The notes: a model not told the origin generated them from the sequence alone. Positions 1-9,600 are shown, numbered from the stretch's first letter. The stretch: DNA of 26,561 bases from Ilyomonas sp964658445 (GCA_964658445.1 CAZZZH010000025.1:1-26561), one strand, 5' to 3'. Made by a program: numbers and translations.

Positions 1-349
1 TTCCATAAAACATGCTATCGATGAGGTTGCCGGCAGCCCCTGCAAAAATGAGCGCAGCACAAAGAATAAATCCCCGATGATATTTCTTTTTAATAATGCT
101 TCGTAAATAAAACACACCAAGTATAACAGCAACCAATCGGAATAAAGTAAGAATTAGTTTGCCCCAGTCTCCGCCAAACTTCCAGCCCCAGGCCATACCC
201 GGATTTTCCACAAAATGCAGACGAAAAAAACGACCCAATACAAGGTGTTCTTCACCAAGATAATAATGGGTTTTAATAAATATTTTCAAGACCTGATCGG
301 CTACCAGAATGAGCGAAATAAACAAGGCAACCTGCCATCCTTTTTTCAT
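1..349 (-). CDS. lspA: Lipoprotein signal peptidase (signal peptidase II), N-terminal 116 residues; cut by the window edge
   Basis: Inner-membrane aspartyl protease that cleaves the signal peptide of prolipoproteins after diacylglyceryl transfer to the lipobox cysteine. The reading frame opens with ATG at 349 and stays open to base 1, so the 3' end is missing (family members are about 160-200 residues). Visible family motifs: the N-terminal D18-Q19 followed by K22 in the first membrane segment, the ENPGMAWG box at about residues 48-55, and the GNLID box at 107-111, whose Asp111 is the first catalytic aspartate. The second catalytic aspartate (FNxAD box) would lie outside the window. Hydrophobic stretches at about 6-20, 64-82 and 94-108 fit the family topology. 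It is divergent from the small lipoprotein gene at 503. Its substrates would include that lipoprotein and the BON lipoprotein near 22 kb. Confidence 0.93.
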   Translation of the reverse strand, partial: MKKGWQVALFISLILVADQVLKIFIKTHYYLGEEHLVLGRFFRLHFVENPGMAWGWKFGGDWGKLILTLFRLVAVILGVFYLRSIIKKKYHRGFILCAALIFAGAAGNLIDSMFYG

Positions 350-502
350 GTAGAATTATATATGCCGCGAAGATAATTTTTTTGGATAATGTGGTTTGTA
401 AAGGTGCGGCGCATGAATGTTAAATGTTATGCAAGGGCTATCTCCCATTAAACCAAAAATGAGATGGCACGTTTCATGTTTTATGGATCAAAAAATATTA
501 TC

Positions 503-790
503 ATGAAAAAGATGTTGTATGTAATGATGTCTGTCATCATAATGATGTCGGCTTATAGTTGCTCATCCGGACATTATGTGTCGGCTCAGCCGGAAGCGGT
601 TGTTGTTACACGTCCTGTTCAACCAGGCCCGAACTATATATGGGTAGATGGCGATTATTATTGGAGTGGTGGAAGGTATGTATATCGCCAAGGTTATTGG
701 GCGCGTCCACGGGTTGGCAGAACCTGGAATAGTGGCACTTGGGTGCAAGGACCACATGGTTATTACTGGCGTCGTGGCGGATGGAAATAA
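503..790 (+). CDS. Small WXXGXW-repeat (YXWGXW-type) lipoprotein
   Basis: A 95-residue predicted lipoprotein. I start it at the ATG at 503 because this gives a clean signal peptide (Lys-rich start, hydrophobic core at about 5-17) ending in a lipobox with Cys20 (SAYSC). An upstream in-frame ATG at 464 would only add a non-signal-like extension. After a short linker the mature part consists of aromatic/glycine repeats: YIWVDGDY, YVYRQGYW, TWNSGTW and YYWRRGGW (about residues 45-94), which match the WXXGXW/YXWGXW repeat family common in Bacteroidota and Proteobacteria. Family function is not established; the repeats probably form a small beta-rich surface or periplasmic module. The stop lies only 9 bases from the end of the convergent fucosidase gene, and no terminator is visible between them. 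Confidence 0.8.
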   Translation: MKKMLYVMMSVIIMMSAYSCSSGHYVSAQPEAVVVTRPVQPGPNYIWVDGDYYWSGGRYVYRQGYWARPRVGRTWNSGTWVQGPHGYYWRRGGWK

Positions 791-799
791 TACAGCTGC

Positions 800-2221
800 C
801 TATTTTTCGATCAATGAATCATCAATTTTGTATGCCCCGATTTCTGATAGCAGAGCCGGGGCATCTTCCTTATCTAAGGTTATTACAATCGACTTTGCTT
901 TTACAGAAGGAAATGTAAGAATACGCTGCCTGCCAATGGTAGTGCCGGTTACCGTCTGTATTTCATTATTGTTGTTATCATAAAAAGAAACATGGAAACC
1001 TGCAATGGACTGACCTTTCAGCAGGTATTCTTTTAACGTAATACAGTTAATGGTTTGCGGTTCAGTAAACAAAATTTTTATTGGATTGTTTCTATTTACC
1101 TCACACAACGTTGATTCGTTATTATCCGTTAAACGCTTGGTTAGCTCAGAGCTGGAACGCATAGTAATCTTTGCCTGCAGGCAAAGATTATTCGCAAAAC
1201 TTTCTTCTCGTATTTTTTTAAAATCCATCAATGCAGCCGAATCATAAGGCGTAAACAATCCTCTTCTGTCCGGCGGAACATTGAGTAATAAAGAAGCGCC
1301 TCTACCAACTGATTCCAGGTATAAACCAAAGAGTTGTTGCGCGGTTTTTACAGCCGTATCTTCAGACGCATGATAGAACCATCCGGGGCGAATGCTTACA
1401 TCGCATTCAGCGGGCAGAAACACTTTACCATAACGGTTTCCTCTGCTCAATGTATCGTTTGGCGGTGCATCTTCACCACGTTTGAAACCTGCCGTATCCA
1501 ACGTATTCCAGTTGGTATCTCCGGCAATGCCTTGCTCATTGCCTACCCATCGTATATCAGGTCCGATATCGCTAAACACCGCTGTGTTCGGAGCAATGGA
1601 TTGCATCGTGCTTTCGAATTGCTGCCAGTTATAGATTTGCTTCTTGCCATTGGGCCCTTCACCGTTTGCGCCATCCCACCAAAACTCGAAGAAAGGACCA
1701 TAGCGGCTTACTACCTCTTTCATCATGTTTACAAACACTTCATTGTATTCAGCAGTGCCGTATTTGGGATGATTCCTGTCCCACGGCGACAGGTAAACAC
1801 CCATCTTCAAACCATATTCTCTGCAGGCTTTAGATAGCTCTTCCAGCACATCTCCTTTGCCATTGCACCAGTCGCTTTCTCTTACGGTATGCTTGCTATA
1901 TTGACTTGGCCATAAACAAAAACCATCATGGTGTTTAGCTGTAATAATGATACCTTTTGCACCGGCTGCTTTGGCAATGCGACACCATTGTCTGCAGTCC
2001 AATTGCGATGGGTTAAATACTTCTTCTTTTTCATTCCCTTTTCCCCATTCCAGGTCTGTGAAAGTGTTGGGGCCAAAATGCACAAAGAGATAATAATCCA
2101 TCTTCATCCATTGCTGTTGTTTAGATGATGGAGTAGGAAGATGAGGTGTTTGCGAAAAAGAAACTAGGCATGCAAATGCCATCAAAACAGGCAGAACAAA
2201 ATAGCGGAAAGAGACATGCAT
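800..2221 (-). CDS. Secreted alpha-L-fucosidase, glycoside hydrolase family 29
   Basis: Retaining exo-glycosidase that removes alpha-L-fucose from glycans. The 473-residue product begins with a signal peptide (about 1-23, ending SFSQ), so it acts in the periplasm or outside. I use the ATG at 2221; an in-frame TTG at 2242 would add 7 residues and overlap the upstream gene. GH29 catalytic-domain motifs seen: the HFG box near 48-50, TAKHHDGFCLW at about 94-104, YLSPWD near 143-148, and FWWDGANGEG at about 180-189, whose Asp183 fits the nucleophile. Glu228 (WVGNEQG) lies 45 residues later, the same spacing as the D172/E217 pair of Bifidobacterium AfcB, which suggests the GH29-B (alpha-1,3/1,4) subgroup. 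A C-terminal beta-sandwich follows (about 330-473). It sits 10 bases downstream of murF-alr. No SusC/SusD pair is nearby, so it is not in a classical polysaccharide utilisation locus. Confidence 0.9.
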   Translation of the reverse strand: MHVSFRYFVLPVLMAFACLVSFSQTPHLPTPSSKQQQWMKMDYYLFVHFGPNTFTDLEWGKGNEKEEVFNPSQLDCRQWCRIAKAAGAKGIIITAKHHDGFCLWPSQYSKHTVRESDWCNGKGDVLEELSKACREYGLKMGVYLSPWDRNHPKYGTAEYNEVFVNMMKEVVSRYGPFFEFWWDGANGEGPNGKKQIYNWQQFESTMQSIAPNTAVFSDIGPDIRWVGNEQGIAGDTNWNTLDTAGFKRGEDAPPNDTLSRGNRYGKVFLPAECDVSIRPGWFYHASEDTAVKTAQQLFGLYLESVGRGASLLLNVPPDRRGLFTPYDSAALMDFKKIREESFANNLCLQAKITMRSSSELTKRLTDNNESTLCEVNRNNPIKILFTEPQTINCITLKEYLLKGQSIAGFHVSFYDNNNNEIQTVTGTTIGRQRILTFPSVKAKSIVITLDKEDAPALLSEIGAYKIDDSLIEK

Positions 2222-2231
2222 AAGCTCAGTT

Positions 2232-4694
2232 TTATTCTTCAATATAAATTCTTTTTACACGCTGGCTTACGCCGGTCAGAATCTCATAGGCGATGGTTCC
2301 GCACTGCTTTGCCACATCCTGAACAGACAGGTTAGTACCAAACACTTCTGCCTCATCTCCTTCTTTTACATTCTCTATGTCTGTTACATCTACCATCGTC
2401 ATATCCATACACACACTCCCCGTTACAGGTGCTTTCTGTCCTTTAATAAGTACAGCACCAATGCCATTGCCAAGCCGTCTGCTAAAGCCATCTGCATAGC
2501 CAATGCGAAGTGTAGCAATCACAGAATCTCTGGATAATAAACCTCGCCGGTTATATCCAATAGTGTCGCCTTTCTTTACATTTCGTAACTGCGCAATAGT
2601 TGTCTTTACAACGCATACGGTTTGCAACTGAAGTTGATGTTCATTGGCACTGTCGATACCGTACATGCCAATGCCCAATCTTACCATATCCAGTTGTATC
2701 TGCGGATGGCGGAAAATAGCCGCCGAGTTGGCAATATGCCTGATGAAACCGTGTCCCAGTGCGGCTTGTAGCGCGTTGCAGCAACGGTTAAAGACTTCGT
2801 ATTGATGCAGCGTAAATTCATCTTCTTCGGGCGCTTCGCTGGCGGCCAGGTGGCTTAATACCGACTTTACAGCCAACTGGCTGGTACTTTGCAAAAAAGA
2901 AATCAATTTTGTCAAATCAGTCTCTTCAAAACCCAGCCGATGCATACCTGTATCGAGTTTTATGTGCACCGGATATTGCTGTATGCCTTGCCGTAACAGA
3001 TAATCGTCAAACGCTTTGAGGATGCTGAAAGAAAACAGTTCCGGCTCGAGGTTGTTTTCTATAATCACTTCAAATGCAGCTTCATCTACATTTAGTACGA
3101 GCACTGGCAAGCTGATGCTTGCTTTGCGTAATTCAACACCTTCATCGGCATACGCTACAGCGAGATAATCTACTTTGTGAAACTGCAATACATTGGCTAC
3201 TTCGGCACTGCCGCTGCCATAACCACCGGCTTTTATCATCGCCATCAGTTTTGTATTAGGCTGCAGTTGCTGCTGGTATTGCTTTAGATTGTGTGCCAAT
3301 GCTGTAAGATTAATTTCCATGACAGTGCGATGCACTTTTTCTTCTAGCTCCGAAACGATATTTTCAAACGCAAAACGCCGCGCTCCTTTTAATAAAATCA
3401 CTTCATTGCGAAAATGATTGGTGTTGAAATGGTCAAGAAAAGACTGGGTGGTAATAAAATGGCTGGTGCGTTTCAATTTACTTTTCAACAGCTTTTGCAA
3501 ACGATACCAATTGTCACCAATGGTAATGACACGATTAACTTTTTTATTGTGAAGCAAATCTGCAATCTGTTGGTAATAGCTGTCATTAACAGTTATTGCA
3601 AAGTCAGACAGGATAACGGTTTTAGCAGCAAACTGGTGTTGCTGCAACAAGAAGTCAAGTGCTACGATAAAGGAGGTAAAATCGAAGCTGTAACTATCAT
3701 TAATGATGGAACATCCATTCACTGCTTTCATCAATTGCAACCGCATATTCACTGCCTGTAAGCTGCTAAAACGCTCCAAAATGACTGGGTAGGGCAACTT
3801 CAAATACAGGCAAATACACCAGCATATAATGGCATTTTCAATAGAAGCCTCATCGGTAAAAGGTATAACGACAGAAAGCATTTCGTTTTGATAAGAACCT
3901 TCTATTATGGTTTGTTCCGAATTTTTATTTATAGAAAAAATGATAAGCTGGTTATGCTTGGCTTTTCCCCATGAAAACCGCTTTGGTTTTTGAAGCCATT
4001 CCACTTCATTTTTAATGAGCTCATTATCGCCATTGTAAAATACAATTTCGGCATTGGCAAACAGCTTTATTTTCTCTTTAGTCTTCTGAGCGAGGCTTAC
4101 AAAGTTTTCGCTGTGAGCCTCGCCAATGTTGGTAAGAATGCCGATGGCAGGTTGTATAATCGGTTGCAAAGCTTCCATCTCGCCTGGCTTTGAAATACCC
4201 GCTTCAAAGATGGCAAGTTCATGTTGAAAAGTCATTTGCCATACGCTGAGCGGTACGCCAATCTGCGAATTATAACTGCGCGGGCTGCGGATGATATTAT
4301 AATCCGGCGACAACAACTGGTAGAGCCATTCTTTTACAATCGTCTTTCCGTTGCTGCCTGTAATGCCAATAACCGGATAAGCAAAATGGCTGCGATGCCA
4401 TGCGGCTATGTGTTGCAGCGCAATCAATGTATCCGGCACTATCACAAAATTAGCATCAGCAAACAGATGGAAGTCGATCTCCTTTTTTATAACAAAATTT
4501 CTTACGCCCTGATGATACAGTTCACCAATAAAATCATGCGCGTCTCTGCGCGAAGACGACAAAGCGAAGAACAAGGAAGAGGCTGGAAAGGCAACGCGGC
4601 GGCTATCTGTAAGCAGGTATTCAATAATAGAAGCCTCATTGCGCAGGATGGCTTTTGCCTGTAGCACTTCGGCAATAGAAGCAATATTGTACAA
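2232..4694 (-). CDS. murF-alr: Fused UDP-N-acetylmuramoyl-tripeptide:D-Ala-D-Ala ligase / alanine racemase
   Basis: An 820-residue bifunctional protein of the kind usual in Bacteroidota. Residues about 1-450 are the Mur ligase half, which adds D-Ala-D-Ala to the UDP-MurNAc-tripeptide. It has the ATP P-loop GITGSNGKT at 110-118 and an INDSY motif near 331-335. Residues about 456-820 are a fold-III PLP-dependent alanine racemase that supplies D-Ala. It has the PLP lysine Lys488 in MIKAGGYGSG, the GIGMYGID segment and a GYNRRGLL loop carrying the second catalytic tyrosine. The KAGGYGSG box differs from the KADAYGHG form of free-standing Alr but is close to what fused versions carry. Both cytoplasmic activities lie on one path to peptidoglycan. 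Start ATG at 4694. The downstream fucosidase follows within 10 bases and may be cotranscribed. Confidence 0.93.
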   Translation of the reverse strand: MYNIASIAEVLQAKAILRNEASIIEYLLTDSRRVAFPASSLFFALSSSRRDAHDFIGELYHQGVRNFVIKKEIDFHLFADANFVIVPDTLIALQHIAAWHRSHFAYPVIGITGSNGKTIVKEWLYQLLSPDYNIIRSPRSYNSQIGVPLSVWQMTFQHELAIFEAGISKPGEMEALQPIIQPAIGILTNIGEAHSENFVSLAQKTKEKIKLFANAEIVFYNGDNELIKNEVEWLQKPKRFSWGKAKHNQLIIFSINKNSEQTIIEGSYQNEMLSVVIPFTDEASIENAIICWCICLYLKLPYPVILERFSSLQAVNMRLQLMKAVNGCSIINDSYSFDFTSFIVALDFLLQQHQFAAKTVILSDFAITVNDSYYQQIADLLHNKKVNRVITIGDNWYRLQKLLKSKLKRTSHFITTQSFLDHFNTNHFRNEVILLKGARRFAFENIVSELEEKVHRTVMEINLTALAHNLKQYQQQLQPNTKLMAMIKAGGYGSGSAEVANVLQFHKVDYLAVAYADEGVELRKASISLPVLVLNVDEAAFEVIIENNLEPELFSFSILKAFDDYLLRQGIQQYPVHIKLDTGMHRLGFEETDLTKLISFLQSTSQLAVKSVLSHLAASEAPEEDEFTLHQYEVFNRCCNALQAALGHGFIRHIANSAAIFRHPQIQLDMVRLGIGMYGIDSANEHQLQLQTVCVVKTTIAQLRNVKKGDTIGYNRRGLLSRDSVIATLRIGYADGFSRRLGNGIGAVLIKGQKAPVTGSVCMDMTMVDVTDIENVKEGDEAEVFGTNLSVQDVAKQCGTIAYEILTGVSQRVKRIYIEE

Positions 4695-4825
4695 TCTTAT
4701 TTTTACTACAAAATAAACGGTAATTATTCAGATGAAAGCACTTAGTCATCCAGGCACATGCTGAGATTTCCTCTTCGAGTAATGATGCTCGCGTTCGACA
4801 TTATCAGCTTTGCTATAGCTAATAA

Positions 4826-4859
4826 AAAAGCAGCAGACTCATTTGAACCTGCTGCTTTT
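4826..4859 (-). terminator. Rho-independent terminator (possibly bidirectional) after the small type A sorting-domain gene
   Basis: A perfect 11-base inverted repeat (4826-4836 with 4849-4859) encloses a 12-base loop. Read on the minus strand it lies about 20 bases after the stop at 4878 and is followed by a run of T residues (complement of 4824-4829), as expected for an intrinsic terminator. A shorter T run also follows on the plus strand. Together with 4695-4825, where I see no gene, it separates the T9SS block from murF-alr. Confidence 0.75.
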
Positions 4860-4877
4860 CTTTATCTGTAAAGTATT

Positions 4878-5246
4878 TTATTTCACCACCGAAAACTTAC
4901 CCGACTCCAAGATATTACCACCCTTGTCGCGAAGCTGGAATACATAAATGCCACGATAATAGTCATTCAGTGCAACTGTAATTTTATTAGCACTTACTGG
5001 CATTTCTGTCATCTTTTTTCCTACAAAACTGAACACTAATAAGGTGTTCGTCTTGTCGATATTTTTCGGGAACTCAAAATTCACGAAAGAAGTTGCGGGG
5101 TTTGGGTAACATTTCACCACCTGAACTGAAGCTGTTGGGTTCTGATCTTTATCGAAGCTAAGCGCCAGCGAACAGAACCCAGCAATCAAAAGAAGAATGC
5201 TGATTTGTTTGAAATAAGAAGAAGTCTTATGTAAAAATTTTTCCAT
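4878..5246 (-). CDS. Short secreted protein consisting almost only of a T9SS type A sorting domain
   Basis: A 122-residue product. Residues 1-30 form a signal peptide (basic start, hydrophobic core about 15-29). After about a dozen linker residues, nearly all the rest (about 44-122) matches the T9SS type A C-terminal sorting domain: a CYPNPATSF start, a V-x-x-F-x-x-x-G-K strand turn, YYRGIYVFQL and a final GKFSVVK strand. There is no room for a separate passenger domain. In known cargo this domain directs export through the type IX machinery and surface attachment. Here it may be a small secreted protein in its own right, or a competitor or accessory for the sorting machinery; that is inference. 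It is 67 bases downstream of a PorP/SprF-family gene on the same strand and has a terminator after it. Confidence 0.75.
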   Translation of the reverse strand: MEKFLHKTSSYFKQISILLLIAGFCSLALSFDKDQNPTASVQVVKCYPNPATSFVNFEFPKNIDKTNTLLVFSFVGKKMTEMPVSANKITVALNDYYRGIYVFQLRDKGGNILESGKFSVVK

Positions 5247-5283
5247 CGTTGGGTGCTAAATTATAACGAAACCAATACTTTGC

Positions 5284-5291
5284 CAAAAGTA
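5284..5291 (-). promoter_or_regulatory. Possible Bacteroidota -7 promoter element (TAnnTTTG) for the small sorting-domain gene
   Basis: The complement of 5284-5291 reads TACTTTTG, a full match to the TAnnTTTG -7 element of Bacteroidota housekeeping promoters. It lies 38 bases before the ATG at 5246 in the short gap after the PorP gene. No good -33 TTG element is seen at the usual distance, so this is tentative. If real, the small gene can be transcribed separately from the PorP gene. Confidence 0.3.
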
Positions 5292-5313
5292 TGACATTTA
5301 AAAATGATTAAAA

Positions 5314-6324
5314 TTAAAAGTGCGGGCACATTACCGCATTCTTGGTAGAATTATCGCGGTCTAAGAATCCAAGATAAGTAACCGATAGCTCAAAGCCGCC
5401 CTGCGATTGGCTGGCTGTCTTCAAAGCCGAAGTATTCATATCGTAGCTCAACGCAATTGAGAAAGGATTATAATCGAGCTTTACAACCGGTATAAATGCG
5501 TCTTTGTAGCGCAGGTAGCCGCCAAAATGAATTGTGTACATCGGGTTATCGTAATCAGTTCCAATCTTGCGCGAATACATCAAGCCGCCAATCACCTCAT
5601 TATTGGTTGATTGCTTGCTGTAATCTGCTTCCAGTGTAAGGTAAGAAGTTTCATCTATGGGAAACTTAATGCCGCCCGAAGCTACCCATTTAGGAGCCAC
5701 CGGTACTGTATAGTCGTTATAAAAAGAAGATTTAGGACGATTAAAATGATGATAAGCAAGCCCGATAAAATAGGTGGTCTGCTGATCGATGCCTAATGTT
5801 GAATTGAACGACATACCTGCACTTCCATCGAGATAACCATACTTAGCTGAAGCAAACGTTTCTCCATCCGCGCCGTGTGTATAGCTGTTATCGGTAGTCA
5901 TTTTAGAACGGTCAATGCTACGTTGAACATAACCGCCCATAAAGCCCATCGAAAGATAAGTTGATTTATCTGCGCTCAACGCTTTGTGATAATTGATTGC
6001 AGGGTAAACATCGGTCGTTGTTAAAGCAGTCGTGCCTGCTTTGTCGTGTAGTATTTCCATGCCAGCCGTAATGAAATCATTGCTGTTATTCATCGGCATT
6101 TTATACTCTGCGTTGATGGATTGCGTAACGTAAGGAACCGTTACACTTTGCCACTGCGAGCGATATACACCCTGCACCCTGACGTCGCCTGCAAATAAGC
6201 CAGCCAGTGAAGGATTGCGAAGCAATGGAGCTTCAAAAAACTGCGAAAAATGAACGTCTTGTGAAAAGGAAGAAACAACGATAACTTCAAGCAACGCTAC
6301 TGTAAGAAGCAATTTCTTTGTCAT
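5314..6324 (-). CDS. PorP/SprF-family type IX secretion system outer-membrane protein
   Basis: A 336-residue predicted outer-membrane beta-barrel. A signal peptide (about 1-21, ending SSFSQ) is followed by the family N-terminal signature, DVHFSQFFEAPLLRNPSLAG at about residues 23-42. Alternating hydrophobic strands with short turns follow to the C-terminus, as in the PorP/SprF family (usually 300-340 residues). Established family members are PorP, part of the T9SS core in Porphyromonas, and SprF, needed for surface delivery of the giant adhesin SprB in Flavobacterium. Because this gene lies directly downstream of a giant type B sorting-domain protein, the SprF-like role of partner for that protein is the better inference. 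No other T9SS core genes (gldKLMN, sov/sprA) are in the window, so I give no gene symbol. Confidence 0.88.
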   Translation of the reverse strand: MTKKLLLTVALLEVIVVSSFSQDVHFSQFFEAPLLRNPSLAGLFAGDVRVQGVYRSQWQSVTVPYVTQSINAEYKMPMNNSNDFITAGMEILHDKAGTTALTTTDVYPAINYHKALSADKSTYLSMGFMGGYVQRSIDRSKMTTDNSYTHGADGETFASAKYGYLDGSAGMSFNSTLGIDQQTTYFIGLAYHHFNRPKSSFYNDYTVPVAPKWVASGGIKFPIDETSYLTLEADYSKQSTNNEVIGGLMYSRKIGTDYDNPMYTIHFGGYLRYKDAFIPVVKLDYNPFSIALSYDMNTSALKTASQSQGGFELSVTYLGFLDRDNSTKNAVMCPHF

Positions 6325-6509
6325 GATAATGGATATTGTGCGATTGAGTTTCGCGGTGATTATCCCGTGATAAGCGGGACAAATGATATTGTTATTATGA
6401 TGTAAAATTAAAGCGACCCAATGAATAATAAAATTAGAAAAGGCTTAAGAAATACGTCTAAAGATTAAATTTTTTTAAGGTCAAAAAGAGAATATAACCG
6501 ACACCACAA

Positions 6510-6526
6510 CCCCTATGAAATAGGGG
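6510..6526. repeat. Short perfect inverted repeat upstream of the PorP/SprF-family gene
   Basis: CCCCTAT (6510-6516), three bases, ATAGGGG (6520-6526). It is a tight GC-bounded hairpin in AT-rich surroundings. It lacks a following T run on either strand, so it does not look like an intrinsic terminator. It could be an operator or a leader structure, since it lies about 190 bases upstream of the ATG at 6324. Function is not known. Confidence 0.4.
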
Positions 6527-6610
6527 GTCAGCAATACCGGTTAGCCATTGCTGCAATTAGAAATTTGTTCTTGTAAATAGCTTTTCAAATTTTCTCTTAT
6601 AAAATAAAAA

Positions 6611-6632
6611 GCGCGGTGTAAACACACCGCGC
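6611..6632 (-). terminator. Rho-independent terminator of the giant PKD protein gene
   Basis: A perfect 9-base GC-rich stem (GCGCGGTGT 6611-6619 with ACACCGCGC 6624-6632) has a 4-base loop. It starts 28 bases after the stop codon on the minus strand and is followed there by a T-rich tract (complement of 6601-6610). This would separate the PKD gene transcript from the PorP/SprF-family gene, at least in part. Confidence 0.88.
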
Positions 6633-6660
6633 CAAAACTTAAAACGACAAGAAAAAATTA

Positions 6661-9600
6661 TTATCTCAACAGCGTTACATTTCCTTTAAACGGAATCACA
6701 GAATTGTTTTCGCAAATAATTTCCAGCATATACACATACACATCTGAAGACAGCGGAGCTCCTTTATAAGTGCCATCCCAGCCTGCACTTTCGTCGTTAG
6801 CAGTAAAGTTCATTCTCTCATATACAACCTCGCCCCAACGATTAAATACGCGCAGCGATTTGATGTTGAAGACACCTGTACCATGCGGGAAGAACTTATC
6901 ATTCATACCATCTCCATTAGGCGAGAAGGTATTGGGAACAAACAAATTAGCACCATTGCACATCACATGTACTGTTACCTGATCGCGTGCAAAGCAGGAG
7001 CCGCCATTGGTTGCCACACAGCTATACGTGATGGTTTGTTTAGGAGAAGCAATAGGATTTTGTATGCGGGCATCGCTTAAAAAACTTTGCGGTTCCCAGC
7101 GCCATTGCGTGATGTCTGGAGAGCCTTTCGTGGTAAGCGGAACTGAGAAACCAACATTGAGGTTGATATCTTTTTCCATGATAGAAACTTGTGGAATTGG
7201 GTACACTTTTACAGCCAATGTTTTGGTATCGGTAAAACATTTCTTTCTATCCATGCCGGTTACCGAATATAATATCGTTGTGTCCTTCGCCGCATGAAAC
7301 TTAGGGCTGGCCGAGGTTGCATTATCTAAATACAAGGCCGGCGACCATGAATACTGATCTGCACCCGACACTTCCAGCGTTGCATTTTCACCTAAGCAAA
7401 GCGTATCATTTTTTACACTGATTGCTTGCGGCTTGATGACTTCCAGTGCCACAGTATCCGACGCTTTACAACCGAAATAATTAGCACCGGTAACAATGTA
7501 AGACGTGTTGGAAAGCGGTGCAGCAATCGGCGTTGCACAGCTTACACAGCTCAAGGTATTATCGGCTACCCAGCTATACGAATCTGCTCCTTTTGCCTGT
7601 AACATCTGCGTACTTCCTGCGCATATAAAAGAGTCGGGACCAATAGATACATTAGGCAAGGCAATTACATTCATAATGTGCGAAGAAGTATCGGCACATC
7701 CGCTTGGCGTAGTTACAACCACACTCACGTTATACGTACCGCCGGTTGTAAAAGTATGATTCGTCCGGCTGCCGCTGCTGTCTTTGCTATTGTCTGCAAA
7801 GTCCCATTGCCATTGGCTTCCAGCTTCATTCAGATTGTCTGAACCCATATAGAAAACAGAGCTGGCAACGCATACCGAGTCGGGTGCGATGATGCTGACA
7901 TGAGGCGTTTGATGAACTACGATATCAATCGGGTACGTTATTGAATCGGTACAACCGCCCTTAGTGACTAAAGATAACTTTGTCTGATACTTACCAGATG
8001 TTTTATAATAATGTTCCGGATTCTGCTGTGTAGAAACAGTGCCATCGCCAAAGCTCCATCGATAACTTTGTATGGTATCGTAATAGGGCGTGGAGGTTTG
8101 CAGGAAGGCAGCAATTGAAGAATCGCAGGCAGCCTGCGATGTAGCCAGATAATCTGCCTTTGCGCCGCTTACGAAAATAGTGTCTAAATTCTCAATGCCG
8201 ACAAAGCAGCCATCTTTATCCGTCATTAATAGCTTGGGTAAATACTTTCCGTTATTGGTATAAACATGCGATGTCGTGTGCGTAGAATTGTCAGGCTCAA
8301 CAATACCATCATTAAAGTCCCAGGTTACCTTCACCGCATCTTTTGTTTCGCAGTTAAATGACACCGATGATGGGTTGCAATGCACAAAAGGATTGTAAGA
8401 CAATTTGCCCGACGGACCTTTGAGTTTAATAAGCTGATGAGCTGTATCATAGCATTCACCAAAGCCTTTGGCAACAAGCGTAAGATCGAAATTGCCACCC
8501 ATAATATAGTTGTGCGATGGCGTGTCTAATTTAGACAAACTGCCATCCCCGAAATTCCACGACAAAGACGTAAAACCAGTTGACCGGTTCAATGGTTGCA
8601 CCAGAAGAGGTGGGCATGTTGTCTCAACCGGACCATTGATAAGCATAGCCGCTTTCGGATTAGAAACCGTTACAGCATTTTGAGAGCTTGTATCAGCTTT
8701 ACATTTAAATTTATCCGTCACCGATAAAGACATAGCATAGATACCTTCTGCATTATACAGGTGTGTAACGGTTGATGATGTATCGGTTGATGTAGTTCCG
8801 TCGCCAAAGTTCCAGTTGTAGCTCAACTTCTCACCTTTTGACGTGTTAGTAATGCTTACTTTATTCTTCGTGCATTTCATTGCATCGAGTACCGAAAAAC
8901 CAGCTCGCGGGTTGGTTACCTGCAGCGCTTTTGGCTTTATCAAAGAATCCTTACAACCATACGAATCATACACTGTAAGTTTTATATCGTAAAAACCTTC
9001 TTTAGTATATTGATGTTGGTACGATGCAATACCTGTATAAGCTTGCGTCGTATTGGGCTCGTAAGTCCACTCCCATTTTTGTATTGCATGAGTACCATCC
9101 GTTTTAGTAGAATCATGAAATGAAGCCGTTGCATTTATACAGATGCCGGTATCATTTCCAAACGATGCTTTAGGACCATATATCGTGAGACTAAGTTTGT
9201 TTGCTATGGTGTCCATACAGCCCAAAATATCTTTCGTGATGAGCTTAGGCGTAAAGTTTCCAGTTGATGTATATTTATGCGTGAGATAAGCACCGGCCGC
9301 TATATAACCGGTTGAAGTGCCATCGCCAAAATCCCAATTGTAAGAGTTAATATTATTAGCATTCACATTCGCCACATTGAAGGTCACCGCATCATTACGG
9401 CAAGCTGGCGTAACACCTGAAGTTGTAAAATCGGGATGTTCATCTACCACCTGCATTTTCACTTGCAGCGAATCAAAACACTGGTCGTTGGTTACTTTTA
9501 ATTTTACAATATAAATTCCAGGCTTCGCGAACGTATGTGTTGGGTTTGTATCAGTGCTGTTAAAGCCATCACCAAAATCCCATTGCCAGGTATGCGCGTC

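Larger units (their letters stand above)
6325..6660. other. 336-base intergenic region between the PKD protein and the PorP/SprF-family gene
   Basis: No reading frame of note. It holds the terminator of the PKD protein gene (6611-6632), a compact 7-base inverted repeat (6510-6516 with 6520-6526, loop of 3), and a 5-base inverted repeat at 6363-6367/6375-6379 in what would be the PorP leader. The rest is AT-rich. I see no confident promoter match. Confidence 0.6.

Noticed and set aside
2221..2242. TTG start for the fucosidase giving a 3-codon overlap with murF-alr
   Set aside because: The ATG at 2221 gives a normal signal peptide and avoids a rare start; the overlap is not needed.
4695..4825. 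Gap upstream of murF-alr checked for a tRNA or small RNA
   Set aside because: No cloverleaf or conserved T-loop sequence seen; only the terminator hairpin at its far end is supported.
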